Below are positions 9,770 to 20,054 of a stretch of DNA of 64,000 nt, one piece after another. The notes below the pieces were generated by a model that saw only the letters and a list, made by a program, of their open reading frames with translations, had not been told where the DNA came from and did not search any database. How positions within the stretch are numbered: the first letter of the stretch is position 1; each line of letters starts with the position of its first letter. This DNA is from Isochrysis galbana (lineage: Eukaryota > Haptophyta > Isochrysidales > Isochrysidaceae). The stretch spans positions 1,425,582 through 1,489,581 of the forward strand of contig CM030941.1 in NCBI GenBank assembly GCA_018136815.1, in the 5' to 3' direction. Position numbers and translations under genes: made by a program.

Positions 9770-9965
9770 GTCTTCATCTTCTTCGTCTTCCTTTCCTTCT
9801 CTGAGGAAGTCCACGACTCTCCCTTTAGGTATATATCCATCAACTTCGTCACTCAGTGGGCGCCGCAGTCGACCGCCTCGCGGCGCATTTCTGGTATGCC
9901 ACTCTCGTTGCCACTCTCGTATATCAGGTTGTTGTCAACGATGTAACACACGACGTCGACGGCGT
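9770..9965 (-). repeat. Repeat family B, copy without insertion
   Basis: On the minus strand this matches the plus-strand sequence 15489-15560 joined to 16337-16470. Shared landmarks in order are GTCGACGTCGTGTG, GTTGACAACAAC, TACGAG and GTTGATGGATATATACCT. The second copy is interrupted by a 759-bp element; this one is not. The peptide VDGYIP(K/E)GRV is encoded by both copies, so a gene fragment may have been duplicated. Confidence 0.65.
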
Positions 9966-10003
9966 CTGCTCAAATGGCCACCCCGAGAGGGTCATCTTCA
10001 TCA

Positions 10004-10474
10004 TCAGTCATCAGGGTGGATTAAAAATCCCTTCTCCTTCTCCTTCTCCTCGAGTTCGCAGATGGCCTCAAGGTCATTCTCTTTGCAGGCGTCCAAGATG
10101 GCCTTTGCTTGCTTCCTCGCGACCAACGCGGCCTTGGCTTCATCCTCGGTGGCTGCCTCCGTGATGCGTGAAAAGACGGCCTCTTCGTTCTGAATTCCGA
10201 GTTTGGTAGCGGGCCGCCGCATTTCCGCCATGGGACAAGTGTCAAGTGTCAAGTGTACGGGACCGCCTTCATGTATTCCATGCAGAGGTACGCGACGGCC
10301 GCCTCGTCTCCAATGAATTTGGTCTTTTTGTTTGATCTTGGAGTTCTCATCGGAGTAGTCGCCGACGAGCATGAGCTTCGCATTGCACCAACGGCCCAGG
10401 TCTATACAAGCCATGCGCCGCGTGGCGATCGAGCCAGCGGCGCCCACCGTACGGAGTACGGAGTGGCCCAACAC
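10004..10474 (-). CDS. Hypothetical protein or gene remnant
   Basis: 156-codon open frame with no recognised family. The N-terminal part reads CNAKLMLVGDYSDENSKIK and looks protein-like. Past an A-rich tract (about 10328-10340) the more protein-like reading shifts frame, giving GDEAAVAYLCMEYMKAV. The last 75 residues (from MAEMRRPATK, ATG at 10231) are Ala/Glu/Lys-rich and helical. This could be a gene with a frameshift or unplaced introns, or part of repeat family B, which adjoins it. No function can be assigned. Confidence 0.3.
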   Translation of the reverse strand: MLGHSVLRTVGAAGSIATRRMACIDLGRWCNAKLMLVGDYSDENSKIKQKDQIHWRRGGRRVPLHGIHEGGPVHLTLDTCPMAEMRRPATKLGIQNEEAVFSRITEAATEDEAKAALVARKQAKAILDACKENDLEAICELEEKEKEKGFLIHPDD

Positions 10475-10509
10475 CCTCCGGCGAACGCTCGACTCGACAA
10501 AGGCAGGAG

Positions 10510-10605
10510 GGGGGAGTAAGAAAGGGAGCGGGCGTGGCTACGAGCTACCTATTCAGGCCGCGCGCGTGGTGAGAATATTAAGCATTTTTTTTACACACAA
10601 CATGC
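10510..10605 (+). repeat. Dispersed retroposon-like repeat family C, 3' end fragment
   Basis: Carries GCGGGCGTGGCTACGA and the family 3' end GGCCGCGCGCGTGGTGAGA followed by ATATTAAGCATTTTTTTTAC. The same end occurs at 16279-16319, 37270-37320 and 41365-41402, and inverted at 44290-44325. Confidence 0.55.
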
Positions 10606-10825
10606 TTACAATTACAATTACTTCTACTAGTAGTAATAGTAGTATATTTAATGTAGCCTCGGTGACCACCACACATGCGCACTCCATACCTTTTATTTAC
10701 TTGGATTCTTGCCACACCTGGAATCCCAATGCCAGAGGCCCTTCCCTTCCCCGGGTACATGAAAGCAAGGAGCGTGTGAGAGGCGGCAGCGTCTGAAGGG
10801 CGTTCGAGCGGCTCCAAGTGTTACA

Positions 10826-11596
10826 TCATGACGACTTGGCACCATCATGCTGACGTTGTAGTTTGACCAACCAATTATGTGTGCTGATTAACCCCGAGGT
10901 AAGGCCAGCAGATACCGACAGCTTGAGGGGGACACCTGTCCCATTCAGCCCCCGCAAGTCAATGCTGTTGCAGTCCTTCAAGAAGTCGCAGCAATATTTG
11001 AGAAGTGAGAGCCGCTGAAGAGTGATTTTACGCTGCATGCCCGGTTTCTCATGCAAAGTCGTTGTCAACAGCGCGCTTTGCTTGCGAGCTAGGTGAATTG
11101 CGCTCGTCACCATCGCGACGAGCGAGTACAGTGCATCTATGGCAGCCGCCCACCACTCCAAAGAATTGACCCGCTCCGCAGACAGTGGGATGATGTAGAG
11201 GTCTCCGAGAGTTGCCATGTCCCCTAGAATGTCGCTCAAACATCCGAGCAACGTCTCGACGAGAGAAACTGATTCAACACCGGGGGTCAGAATGGTCATC
11301 GGCGATAGGAATCATGCTCAACGGGTCAATGGGAGCAACGTACCTACTCGAAACTCGATAGGAGATTCAGACAAAGCAGCTCGTGCATCGTCTGCGTATT
11401 TGACCCAATGGAGCAGCACAAAGATCTGGCGTGCTCTCGAGACCTGCTTTGCGATCGAGGCGAGCTGCTTCGAGCCACTGTGTAGTGCCGCAAGCTTGGC
11501 AGCATAGGCGAGCACTTTGAATGCCTTTTCACGCAGATCAAAGCTGCGCGAGCGCGGCACGAGGCTGGCGCTCGCGTGGTCGAGGAGCGATGCCAT
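10826..11596 (-). CDS. PEX11: Peroxisomal membrane protein PEX11, two exons
   Basis: Coding exons are 11596-11344 and 11268-10826, giving 231 residues. The 75-bp intron (11343-11269) has donor TAG|GTACGT and acceptor AATCAG|TT and restores frame in phase 1; without it the frame hits a stop after GTLLPLTR. PEX11 features are visible: an N-terminal amphipathic stretch around KAFKVLAYAAKLAALHSG, and a middle segment LASIAKQVSRARQIFVLLHW. These are followed by a predicted membrane region near WWAAAIDALYSLVAMVTSA and the C-terminal signature LLKYCCDFLKDC...SAGLTSGLIST.W. PEX11 elongates and divides peroxisomes. Length fits the family (about 230-260 residues). The call rests on pattern and length rather than on one diagnostic motif. 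Confidence 0.75.
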
Positions 11597-11805
11597 CCTC
11601 TCGGCCGAACCAAAGTGATGACGAGGTGTGGGACGGCGAGGAGATCAGCAGTTTGTATTCACAGGCCGACAAACTCTTATGGGAAAGCCCATACACCGGG
11701 AGAAAACACACAATGGATGAAACATCCGCACTACCCCGTAAACAATAGACAATAGAGACAGCGCGACACACACGATGGGGACCGGCCTCCTACACTGGAC
11801 AGCGC

Positions 11806-11993
11806 ACCTGGGCCGCACCCCCAAAACCGAAGAAAAAGGAGCGAGGGGGGGAAGGTGAAAAGTTTGGAGGAAGGGAAGGAAGGAAGGAAGGGCGGTGTCG
11901 GATAGAAGGCAGAGGGTGCCAGTCTACAGTCTACTGTCTAGCAACTAGCAATAGGTGTTAGCCCTGAATCTTTAGAAGGTTTTTTTTTTACAG
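11806..11993 (+). repeat. LINE 3' end, strongly 5' truncated
   Basis: Matches the LINE tail at 604-766: GGGCCGCACCCCCAAAACCGAAGAAAA, then AATAGGTGTTAGCCCTGAATC and a T-run. Only the last 190 bp or so is present, the usual product of incomplete target-primed reverse transcription. A GGAA microsatellite (GGAAGGAAGGAAGG) lies inside. Confidence 0.6.
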
Positions 11994-12595
11994 AGGCTCA
12001 GCTCATGCCAAGTGGCAGAGCATGAGCGTGACCGACAAGCCCCCCCGGAGGTGAATTTCGGAGCCTGAGGGGGAGGGCATGAGGCGCCTTCCCCATGTGA
12101 ACTAAGAATAAAGTTAGAAGTTAGTTCCCCCTCCGGCCTCCGGTTCAGGAAGAGCCATCTTAGACTCCGCAGCCTTAACCACAGCCTTTCAATTCCGATC
12201 ACCGTACTATGTGGTAGTGTTGTCATGGTCGTATTCAGCAAGATTTTACTATTCTATGGTCTTCCGTCTTCCGTGTCCTTGCATACTCAATCACTCTCCA
12301 TATCTCTCAATAGCTTAGGCAAAGATCCGTCTCGATGTTATCCTAGCAGCCTATAGCAGCCGACAACCTGACAAACGTCCTCGATCGCAACTAGGCATGC
12401 AGATACGGTGATGTGGGCCTCTATCGATCTCATTCTCACCTCGACCTGCACACTTGAGCTGCTCGTTCTAATCCAATTCTGTACAACCTAGCTTTTCCAA
12501 GCCTCTTCGGGCTTGATGACGCACCTAGTTAGAAAGGGCAAGGATGGTTACCAAAGAGGTCGATACGCCTTGATGATTCCGCACCGAAAAAAATT
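11994..12595. other. Intergenic, no gene recognised
   Basis: No convincing reading frame. The right part is the 3' flank of the UBA-like/TPR gene, whose TAA stop is followed by an A/T-rich stretch. Confidence 0.5.
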
Positions 12596-14145
12596 TTAGC
12601 CCGCAGCTCGCACCTGGATGCAGACTAATTCATCTGGATGAAAGATGCGCGGATCGCGCATCAAGCGACGGAACAACTCCTCGGCAATTGTCCTCCGGCC
12701 AACGCACGCATTCGCGATGGCCAGCTCAATCAATATCGATGGGTCGCCTGAGGCGAGGTATGCGCCCTCGAGTGCCTCACATGCAAGTGCATGATCGCCT
12801 GCCGCAGCATGTCTATGTGCAAGGTGCAACAATCCCGATGACCTTTCATGGCTGGCATTTACCGAGCATGAGCCAAGATTACTGTGGACGTCGCACCGTC
12901 CAATGCCGCTAGCATCAGCCCCACGGCAATAACCATTGCGTTGTGCGCGCTGAATGAGTTTTTCGGCATATCGAGCTGTAAGGTCACTTGGCCCAGAAAA
13001 GTTTCGTGCTGGAGAAAGAGGAAGGATACTCGCACGCCTTGCGCTCACCGCCTTGCCTTGCCGTATGGGCTCGTGGGCATTGGACAAATCCTCAGATCTT
13101 CGCGATTCGGCTGGTGAAGTTGGGGACAACATGGACTGTGCACGACCCCCTGCGTGATTCTCGCGAGGGGCACCTGCGTGGCATCTCCCCTCACCAGGGC
13201 ATACCAATGTTTGCCGAAGCGAGGAGCTGCTCGAATCTGTACACACGTGCCCTCGATACGCCGTGGAAGACCCCGAGGGGGGAGCTACCTTGATAGAAGT
13301 TGACGGACAACCCTCTACAGCTCCAGATCCTTGCGATGATTGATCAGGTTTTCGGCTTGGTTGAATTGCCGCGGGGCGCGGTGGGAGCACCAATTGAACA
13401 GATCCCACCTCTGCCTCTGCTGCAGCCGCAGCAAGAGCCTCCCTCCTGTTGTCCTCCCGTCTAGCCTCATTCCTTCGCAACTCGCTTGCAGCCTAGACAA
13501 CAAGCAAGATTGGTGATGGATTGGATGTACGAGCTGAGAAAGCCGGGGTTCAGGAGCACGGCGAATACTCACCTGCTGATTCTCCAAATGCAGCGTGACA
13601 GCGGCGGATAGATCGCCGCCACTGGCGTCAAGGAGAATCATTGCCTCCGCAATATCCAATCCGGTAATCTCTGATAACATCTCAGGCAAGGCAAGTGCGC
13701 CCTCCCCGTCAAAGGAGGCCTCGCTTCCATCGCGACCAATCGCATCCGTACATTCGCCCGGGGTCCCTCTATGGATATCCTCTGGGCTTCGGGTGGCGTC
13801 GAAAAGAGGTTCGTTCTCATCGTCTCCGGCAGCAGCACTAGCAATGATGAGCATCGCCGCGGTGTCCGGCTGATTCTCTGAGGCTCGGACGTACTGCAAG
13901 AGCGCGTTCGGGTCGTGCATCACGCTTCTCGCTGCCGCGGCCGCGTCGGGTGACAGGCTAGCTGCCTGTGAGCCCAGGGCCCCCTCAATCTGAAAGAGGG
14001 CCTCGATGGCAGCCGTCCGTTCCAGCTCATCGCAAGACAGGGATTGGTGGGGTGGGGTGGTAGGTGGATGAGCGGGCGGCGCGTCTTCCATTGAGCCGCC
14101 TAGACGACTCCTAGCGAGGCTAGGCTCCATCCTGCACCCGCCCAA
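12596..14145 (-). CDS. UBA-like and TPR-like protein, two exons
   Basis: Exons 14145-13573 and 13492-12596 give 489 residues. The 80-bp intron has donor CAG|GTGAGT and acceptor GTCTAG|GC, phase 0. Near residues 155-190, EMLSEITGLDIAEAMILLDASGGDLSAAV fits a UBA-like three-helix ubiquitin-binding fold. A charged Arg/Glu/Ala helix follows the junction (ELRRNEARREDNRREA). The middle is low-complexity and Ser-rich. The last 85 residues (LLHLAHRHAAAGDHALACEA and so on) look like two TPR-type helix pairs. Three Met codons (residues 1, 6, 19) could start the protein; the third (MEDAPP) is also plausible. Its role is unknown; a ubiquitin adaptor is an inference from the N-terminal domain. Confidence 0.6.
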
Positions 14146-15120
14146 CTGCTCCCTCCTTTTCCCCTTCCCGCCTTCCCCTACTACCCCCCCCCCCCCCCCC
14201 CCCTTCCACTTCTCACCCCCTCTTTCCCTTCTCTCCCCTGTTGCCCCCTCCTCTCGGCGGGTTCCGAGGCGTGATGGCCGCCCCCGATGCGAGACACTAC
14301 GAGTACTCCAATCGCTTTATTACTCCAATCTACTCTAGTATTTCTTTTTGGGGGTTTATAGCACTCTGGACTCTGGGTCGGGGGAGGACGGGAGGACTAT
14401 CTGTAACAGTGTAAAAATAATTTTTTCGCATGGTCCTCTTTCTCTTTCGACGGAACGCGACCTTGCGGAGCAAAAAAACCAGGACACTCAAAGGTAAAAC
14501 TAGAATGCTAGCACAAAGCCCGATCGCTCAATCAAGTGGGTGTTGCTCCCGACCCAGATTACTACAGTACTCCAAAAACCCCTTATTTTTTTGAGAGCGG
14601 AGACGGGACTTGTTTGGGCCCCCAACCCATGGGCCATGCATGGGGGCCCAGTGATTGATAGCAGCATCGTGTATCGTGTAGACCAAGGGGAACATCATTG
14701 AGCTAGCGCGCTCACGCGACAACGACGGTGATATTATATTAATCATCATCATCATATATATATATATTCATATTCATAATCATAATCATAATAAAAATCG
14801 CTCGCGCTCTCTCCAGATGAGGCTCGGATAAAGTTCTTCTTACAATCTCTCACACCACTGTCGAACGCGAGCGTTAGTACCACTACTCTCACTAGCCCGG
14901 TACTATCACGACACCCCTCAGCTTCACTCAGCGCACCTCCCCGTACGCCTTGACGTACGTAGCAAGCCACAAGCCACAAGTTCTGCGCGCTCACATGCAG
15001 GAAGGCATGAGCGGTGCCATCCTGGCGATGCTGCTCGCTACCACCTCCAGTATGGGCCATGGAGGTGGCGATTTCCCCGTGGATTTAGCCAAGGACCGCT
15101 ACCCGTCGATGTGGGCACTC
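14146..15120. other. Non-coding region with poly-C and AT microsatellites
   Basis: Holds a poly-C run at about 14185-14202, a minus-strand copy of the GTTCCGTCGAAAGAGG dispersed motif at about 14430-14458 (with a small internal insertion), and AT/ATC microsatellites at 14740-14795. No gene is recognised. Confidence 0.5.
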
Positions 15121-15470
15121 ACAAGGTGTCGTTCCGTCAATCATGGGACATCAATCGAATGGAGCCATCAACTGTCCATAGTTATTTATGCAACAATATT
15201 CGCACAGGACCCTATTATCGATATTGAACATCTACGGCGCGCGCTTTCAGAACGCAAGTTGCTAATTTTGACATTCAGTATTCAGTCCCTTGCCCATGGC
15301 CCATGGCTCGCAGGGTACGCCGTGCGTGCGTATGGCGCGATGTGCATCGGGTCCCCCGCGGGGACGCCGTGCGTGCGCATGCCGACTTGTTTCTCTGCGG
15401 TTCCCCTACAATTGCGTAAACATGCAATATACATATACAGAGATCTCTCACGGGACAGGTGTGATGAGTG
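15121..15470 (+). repeat. Copies of the foldback-arm sequence and of the GCACGCCGTGCG repeat
   Basis: GGTGTCGTTCCGTCAAT...GGGACATCAATCGAAT at 15125-15165 resembles the outer flank and arm of the inverted-repeat element near 22920 (read on the minus strand). GC-rich blocks at 15320-15390 (GCCGTGCGTGCG, GTGCATCGGG, CCCCCGCGGGG) resemble the tandem units at 20508-20870. The region is a mosaic of the same repeats found around 20-23 kb. Confidence 0.5.
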
Positions 15471-15488
15471 ATGAGTTGCAATCACCCA

Positions 15489-16470
15489 TGTGCACGCCGC
15501 CGTCGACGTCGTGTGCCACATCATCGTTGACAACAACGTGATTTACGAGTGTGACATACGTCAACTAAGTTTATACTTGGTTGCCCTATGGGGGGGCACG
15601 AGCCCCCCCCTCTCTCCACTCCTCCCCTGCCATGGGGGAGGAACCACCCATCCTCCTGGCACGCCTGATGGCTTGCCAGGAGGCCACTGCCCTACTGACC
15701 CACTCCCTTCCCCACAGGCTCGCCCCATTCGCCCATCCTGGCCCCTCGTGGCCAGCCCATTGCTCCAACCCCCCCTCCCCCCCTGGTCGACAGGCAGACA
15801 GGTGCAGATTGGGGGCCCCAGAGGCTCAGGAGCGCCAGCGAGGGAGAGGCAGGGGAGACCAGGGCCCAGTCCCAGCCTCCTCTGCCCCCAGAGCTGGCCT
15901 CCATGAGCCTCCAGGGGTCGCCAGCAGGCAGCTGCAGGCCTGCCGCAGGCGCGCCATCGCGCGTGCCGCAGGAGAGGGGAGAGAGAGCGCGGAGAAGGGG
16001 GTGGGCGGAGCGAGAGCTCCGCTCACCGAAAAATAGGTAAGTCCCGCACCTGTTTACAGGATAAGTCGGGGCTGAGACCGCCGCCCACTCGGAGACACAG
16101 GAGGAGGGGGGGGAATGATCACCGGGGGGGGGCGCGGGCCACCGGACCATATCTAAGCCCTTCACCCCTATCCCCCTAGTAGTGCACGGGGGGAGTCGCC
16201 TTATGGCGGGGGGGAGAAGGGCCGGGGAAGTGGGGGTGTAGAAAGTTTCCTACGTGAGTAGAAAGTAGAGGGTCCACGGCCGCGTGTGCGGTGAGACTAT
16301 TAAAAGGTTTAAATTTAAATACGAGTGTGACATACGAGCCATGCGCCGCATGGCGCATGGCAATCGACAGCGGTCACCGTGTAACAGAGTTGATGGATAT
16401 ATACCTGAAGGGAGGGTCTTGGACCTCGGAGAAGGGCAAAAGAAGACGAAGAAGATGAAGACGTAATCGT
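15489..16470 (+). repeat. Repeat family B, copy split by an inserted element
   Basis: The sequence 15489-15560 plus 16337-16470 forms one unit homologous to minus-strand 9965-9770. The split lies exactly at the duplicated TACGAGTGTGACATACG, marking the target site of the element at 15561-16319. Confidence 0.6.
15561..16319 (+). mobile_element. Retroposon-like element, family C, with 17-bp target-site duplication
   Basis: A 759-bp insertion flanked by TACGAGTGTGACATACG at 15544-15560 and 16320-16336. Its 5' end (TCAACTAAGTTTATACTTGG) recurs at about 25874, 40309 and 44165. Its 3' end (CGCGTGTGCGGTGAGACTAT, then TAAAAGGTTTAAA) recurs at 10558, 37270 and 41365. A long duplication and an A/T tail suggest target-primed reverse transcription of a non-autonomous element. 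No reading frame inside is convincing. Pol III boxes are not clear, so SINE status is uncertain. Confidence 0.6.
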
Positions 16471-17072
16471 AGCGCGTTCTGCGTGCTCTGAAAGTTCTGA
16501 AAGTGCCCAGAGCGTTCTAAAGAAGAGGAAGACGGGATGCTCAGCCTGCAGCACCGCGCCTTGCGCTCAGCGGCGCGCCTTAGCGGCCATGTGCCGGGGA
16601 AATCAATAGCATCGTTTCTAATCATACTTCATAGTTGATGTAAAAGCAAAAGCCGTTCGCGCGTGGTCCTCTTTCGACGGAACGCCACACCTTGCTGATG
16701 CCACAGATACATACACATACGTCCCCTTTCAAATCTCCCCCCTCGAAGACCCCCGGCTCCCATTATAACTACCCACAAATTACAATGGGGGGAAAACCCA
16801 GCGAGGCGGTCCGACCTACGTCCTACGTCGGGCGAATCACCGGGGGCAAAAGCACCGGGGGCTTGGGTCTCGACTGTGTGGGGGCCCGTTCCTAGGTAAG
16901 GCTTCACCGAGGGCATGACGCCCGTGCAGAGGAGCGCGTTGCGCGCCTCGCCGACATCCCTGTGGCGGCGGCGTAATGCTTTCACGGAGGTATAAGTACA
17001 GACTGTACATAAAGAGCGCCCGCCACTGCTCGTCATCAATGCACACATGCACACTCACTCCATTATCCATTT
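16471..17072. other. Non-coding, 3' flank of the SNARE gene
   Basis: Contains a minus-strand copy of the GTTCCGTCGAAAGAGGACC motif at about 16662-16684. No gene is recognised. Confidence 0.5.
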
Positions 17073-17909
17073 TCATGTAACTAGCATGATGATGAACCCA
17101 ACAATACCTAAGAGGACAACAACGAGAATAAAATCGAGAATGAAGCGGTCAGCCGATCGCGTCTTCACCAATGCTCGTTTCATGCGCTTGTTGATGTTAT
17201 TCAATCTCGCGTTCGCCTTGTCTACCTTACCCTCGATCTCATCAATCATTGTCCGCTGCATTGTCATCTCATCTCGCATATCAACGGCGATGGTCCGCAA
17301 ATCCTTGACACCCTCCGCAACAACCTCGAGACCCGCATCAATCTCCTGGTCTCGACGATGCATTTCGTCTAGCTCGGCCTGCGTCTCAATATCTGGGAGA
17401 GAAGTTTCAGCAGTGATTTCCACACGAGAAATGGGAGCCATGCCGATCTGTGCCCGTCCTCCTGTGAAGAGATCGATTCTCGCCTCCGTGAATTTGCTCG
17501 TGACCCGCTTTTTCTCCAAATTGTCGCACTCATCTAGGTGCTGAAACACCAGCGAGACCATCTCCAACCTCTCCCGAGCCTTCTGTCTGCCCTCCTCGCC
17601 TTTCTTGTTGAGTTTTGTTGCCTCCTTTGCTTGAATGGACTGGAGTTTGGCGGCATCCTGTCGGGCCTCACGGAGTTGGGCCCGAATCTTGTGCGAGAGC
17701 TGGACCGTGTGTCTGGTCCCACTTGCGCCCTTTCCCAGGAGCTCGTCACGCTCCTTGAGCATCTGCCGCGTCTCCCTCAGGTTGGCTGCGATCTGCGTCT
17801 TGAGAGACTTGAACTGGTCGGTATCTGCCGCAGCTGCACCGCCCTGCGGCATGGGGCCATCCCCGGTTTCTAGCGCTATAGCGTCCACCTTTGCCAACAG
17901 AGCCTGCAT
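17073..17909 (-). CDS. Qc-SNARE, SYP7-like
   Basis: 278 residues from the ATG at 17909 (MQALLAKVDAIALETG), stop TGA. The open frame continues upstream to 18032, but the SYP7-type N-terminus begins at this Met, so the shorter start is preferred. Residues about 185-245 form the SNARE heptad helix, with the ionic-layer Gln in EMTMQRTMIDEIEGKVDKA. A Lys/Arg-rich linker and a single C-terminal membrane anchor (FILDFILVVVLLGIVGFII) follow. SYP7 Qc-SNAREs act in ER-related and endosomal membrane fusion with Qa, Qb and R partners; the exact compartment cannot be told. The N-terminal half is coiled-coil rich. Confidence 0.8.
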   Translation of the reverse strand: MQALLAKVDAIALETGDGPMPQGGAAAADTDQFKSLKTQIAANLRETRQMLKERDELLGKGASGTRHTVQLSHKIRAQLREARQDAAKLQSIQAKEATKLNKKGEEGRQKARERLEMVSLVFQHLDECDNLEKKRVTSKFTEARIDLFTGGRAQIGMAPISRVEITAETSLPDIETQAELDEMHRRDQEIDAGLEVVAEGVKDLRTIAVDMRDEMTMQRTMIDEIEGKVDKANARLNNINKRMKRALVKTRSADRFILDFILVVVLLGIVGFIIMLVT

Positions 17910-18032
17910 GGTTGGCGTCCCTCCTAACAGGACGCCCAGGTCCGGTAGCGCAACCTCGGCCAACAAGGCGGCCACCTTTCTGCTTTCCTGCTGGCGTCTC
18001 TCTTCTCTCCACTCTAGAGGCTGCCTCTTCAT

Positions 18033-18786
18033 TCATACTACCTAAGTTCATAAGCCCTATTTCTATGGGGTAAAATTCAACTATCAGTAAACTGATAGGG
18101 GCTCGCGGGATTACCGATCCCCGATCGCCTTTCTTCACGTCCCCCTCCCCGTCTTTTACGCTGCGGCGCCTGCGTTCCGGCGCTCGCAGCGGGGGGAGTG
18201 TTGCGGGTAGGGGGAGTCCGTCCCCGCGCCCGAGAGGGCCGGATTCCCCCTCTCGCCCACAGAGATTACAGAGATCCCCGAAGCCCGAAGGCCGAAGGTC
18301 CGTTTCGACCGAAGGCCGAAGGCCCGCCTCAGCGGTCTTCGCCCTTCCCCCCCCTTTTTCGGTATCCACCGAGAGCCACTGCCCCGATGCCGCGGGGGGA
18401 GACCCCCCTCGTTTCCCCGCACGGCCCCTAGGTCCCCCTTCTTTGTTTCTTACTCTTACGACCCACCCTGCACCTGCACCCTGCCCTGTTTACTGTTTAC
18501 TCCCTTGTGCTGCCTTGTGTGTTCCCGCTTCCGCTTCCGCTTCCCGCGTCTCTCTCCCGTATTGCGTATTGTCTTACCCTTTTCCCGCAACGTCTTCCGA
18601 CCCGATGTCCGACGCCTGAGACCTCCTCCCCTGTGATGCTCCTGTGTGTTGCTCCCCACGTCCCCACCATGTGCCGACCCTCTGGGCAACCCGCCAGTGA
18701 CCGCCCCGCCCCCTGTCCATACTCAAACCCCACGCCCGATGTCCCCCGGCCCCTCTCCGTCCCTCCCCACCCCCTCCCCGGATGGG
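18033..18786. other. SNARE upstream flank, low-complexity
   Basis: Includes a perfect short hairpin CTATCAGTAAACTGATAG at 18081-18098, CCGAAGGCCGAAGG repeats at about 18280-18325, and pyrimidine-rich sequence to the right. No gene is recognised. Confidence 0.5.
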
Positions 18787-18840
18787 ACGTCAGGTATCAG
18801 GTCGTAAGGGCTCGCCGGCCTTATACCTGATACCTGATGT
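18787..18840. repeat. Hairpin, roughly 23-bp arms
   Basis: GACGTCAGGTATCAGG...GTAAGG is followed by a 9-base spacer and its near-perfect reverse complement CCTTATACCTGATACCTGAT. More CAGCCTGATAT and ATCAGGTT units follow to about 18880. It lies about 115 bp past the stop of the hAT remnant and may be part of that element's subterminal region. Confidence 0.6.
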
Positions 18841-18956
18841 CAGCCTGATATCAGCCTGATATCAGGTTCAATATCAGGTTAGTATTATAAGGGTATTGTA
18901 ATGTTATAATGATAATGATTATAAGGTAGTGTACGCTTACGACATATAACAACATA

Positions 18957-19600
18957 TCACTCGTCATCGGGTTCCTCCACTATCATCTCTAGGTCCCAAG
19001 GCAGCACGTGTGACTCCCAATCTTTCAGCAAATCCTCAAGCACAAGATTTGTGTGGCACCTCACAAGCCTCTCCACCGTGGATGCACCCAGCCTATTGCG
19101 CTTCTTTGAGTGGATCCAGTCTTGCACAGACCACGACCGCTCACATCCCGAAGCAGAACACGAAAGCGCAAGCAAACGGCAAGCAGCCCACTGAAGATGA
19201 GGCCATGACGCTAAATAAATGTTCGCCCATTTGTACGAAGCCATCACTCGAGCGCGATTGGAGAATGCCACTTCATCATTAAGATCATGGAAGCCACTGA
19301 TGCAAGCCTCTTGGAAGTCCGAATACTCAGCCAATATATCCGGGTAAGGGTGCTCCCGTGTCGCCATCTGCCGAAAACACATCCTCAGTTCCTTCTGTTC
19401 ATTTGACGAAAACTTGCGACGACAGAACTCAGGCTCGAGACAATATGCGGCTGTCATGACTGGGACATGGAAGTATTCCCATCTAGCCATGAATAGTTCG
19501 TGGACCTTGTGCCTCTTTTGTGCATCCAAGCCGGGAATAGTGCCTGTCCGAAGGTGCGTGTCAATCTGCAACATATTGTGGAAATCAAAGCCGCAGCTTG
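18957..19600 (-). pseudogene. hAT-family transposase, C-terminal remnant
   Basis: About 215 codons, stop TGA. The hAT C-terminal dimerisation signature is visible: ALSCSASGCERSWSVQDWIH, then KRNRLGASTVERLV and HTNL. Upstream, VMTAAYCLEPEFCRRKF matches the conserved AAxxLxPxF segment of hAT transposases. The frame continues right of 19600 into a minisatellite, where it codes for Ile/Ser/Gly repeats unlike a transposase. The BED finger and the first catalytic residues are absent. The copy is probably inactive. Confidence 0.75.
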
Positions 19601-19606
19601 GATTGT

Positions 19607-19735
19607 AACGAGGTGAACGAGATGTAACGAGATGGCCTGATGGCCCGACGACGAGATGAACGAGATGGCCTTGATGGCCCGACGAGATGAACGAGATGGC
19701 CCGAGGGCCCGACGAGATGAACGAGATTTTCGGGT
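19607..19735. repeat. Minisatellite with GACGAGATGAACGAGATGGCC units
   Basis: About four degenerate units of roughly 30 bp (CGACGAGATGAACGAGATGG with CCTGATGGCC variants). It abuts the end of the hAT homology and probably replaced or interrupted the transposase 5' part. Confidence 0.65.
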
Positions 19736-19874
19736 AACGGAACTGGACGAGGAGTTTCCCCACTAAGCTTGGTCGTAATGCGGTGAAACCGATTTAGAGA
19801 CAAGCGGGAAACCGGGGCGGAAGGAACTGGCAAGGAAGCCGGCAGGAAGGCAGAGGAAACGTCTTGGCAAGGCG

Positions 19875-20035
19875 ACGGAGGCAGGATTTTAACGGTAGAC
19901 GGAGTGCAGAATTTTAACGGTAGGAAGGCAGGATATTTTAACAGTAGGAAGAGGCAGGATTTTTACCGTAGAAGAAGAGCGTGGAATTTTAATGGTAGAA
20001 GAAGAGTGCGGAATTTAACTGTAGAAGAAGAGCGG
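19875..20035. repeat. Degenerate tandem repeat, six units
   Basis: Units of about 22-30 bp with the core GGATTTTAACGGTAG, drifting to GGAATTTTAATGGTAGAAGAAG. The AT-rich core and AGAAGAGC spacer differ from surrounding DNA. Confidence 0.6.
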
Positions 20036-20054
20036 AGAGGAGAAGGAGCGGGGC

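Noticed and set aside
15561..16319. Helitron
   Set aside because: It begins with TC, but it has a 17-bp target duplication, no 3' CTRR and no terminal hairpin.
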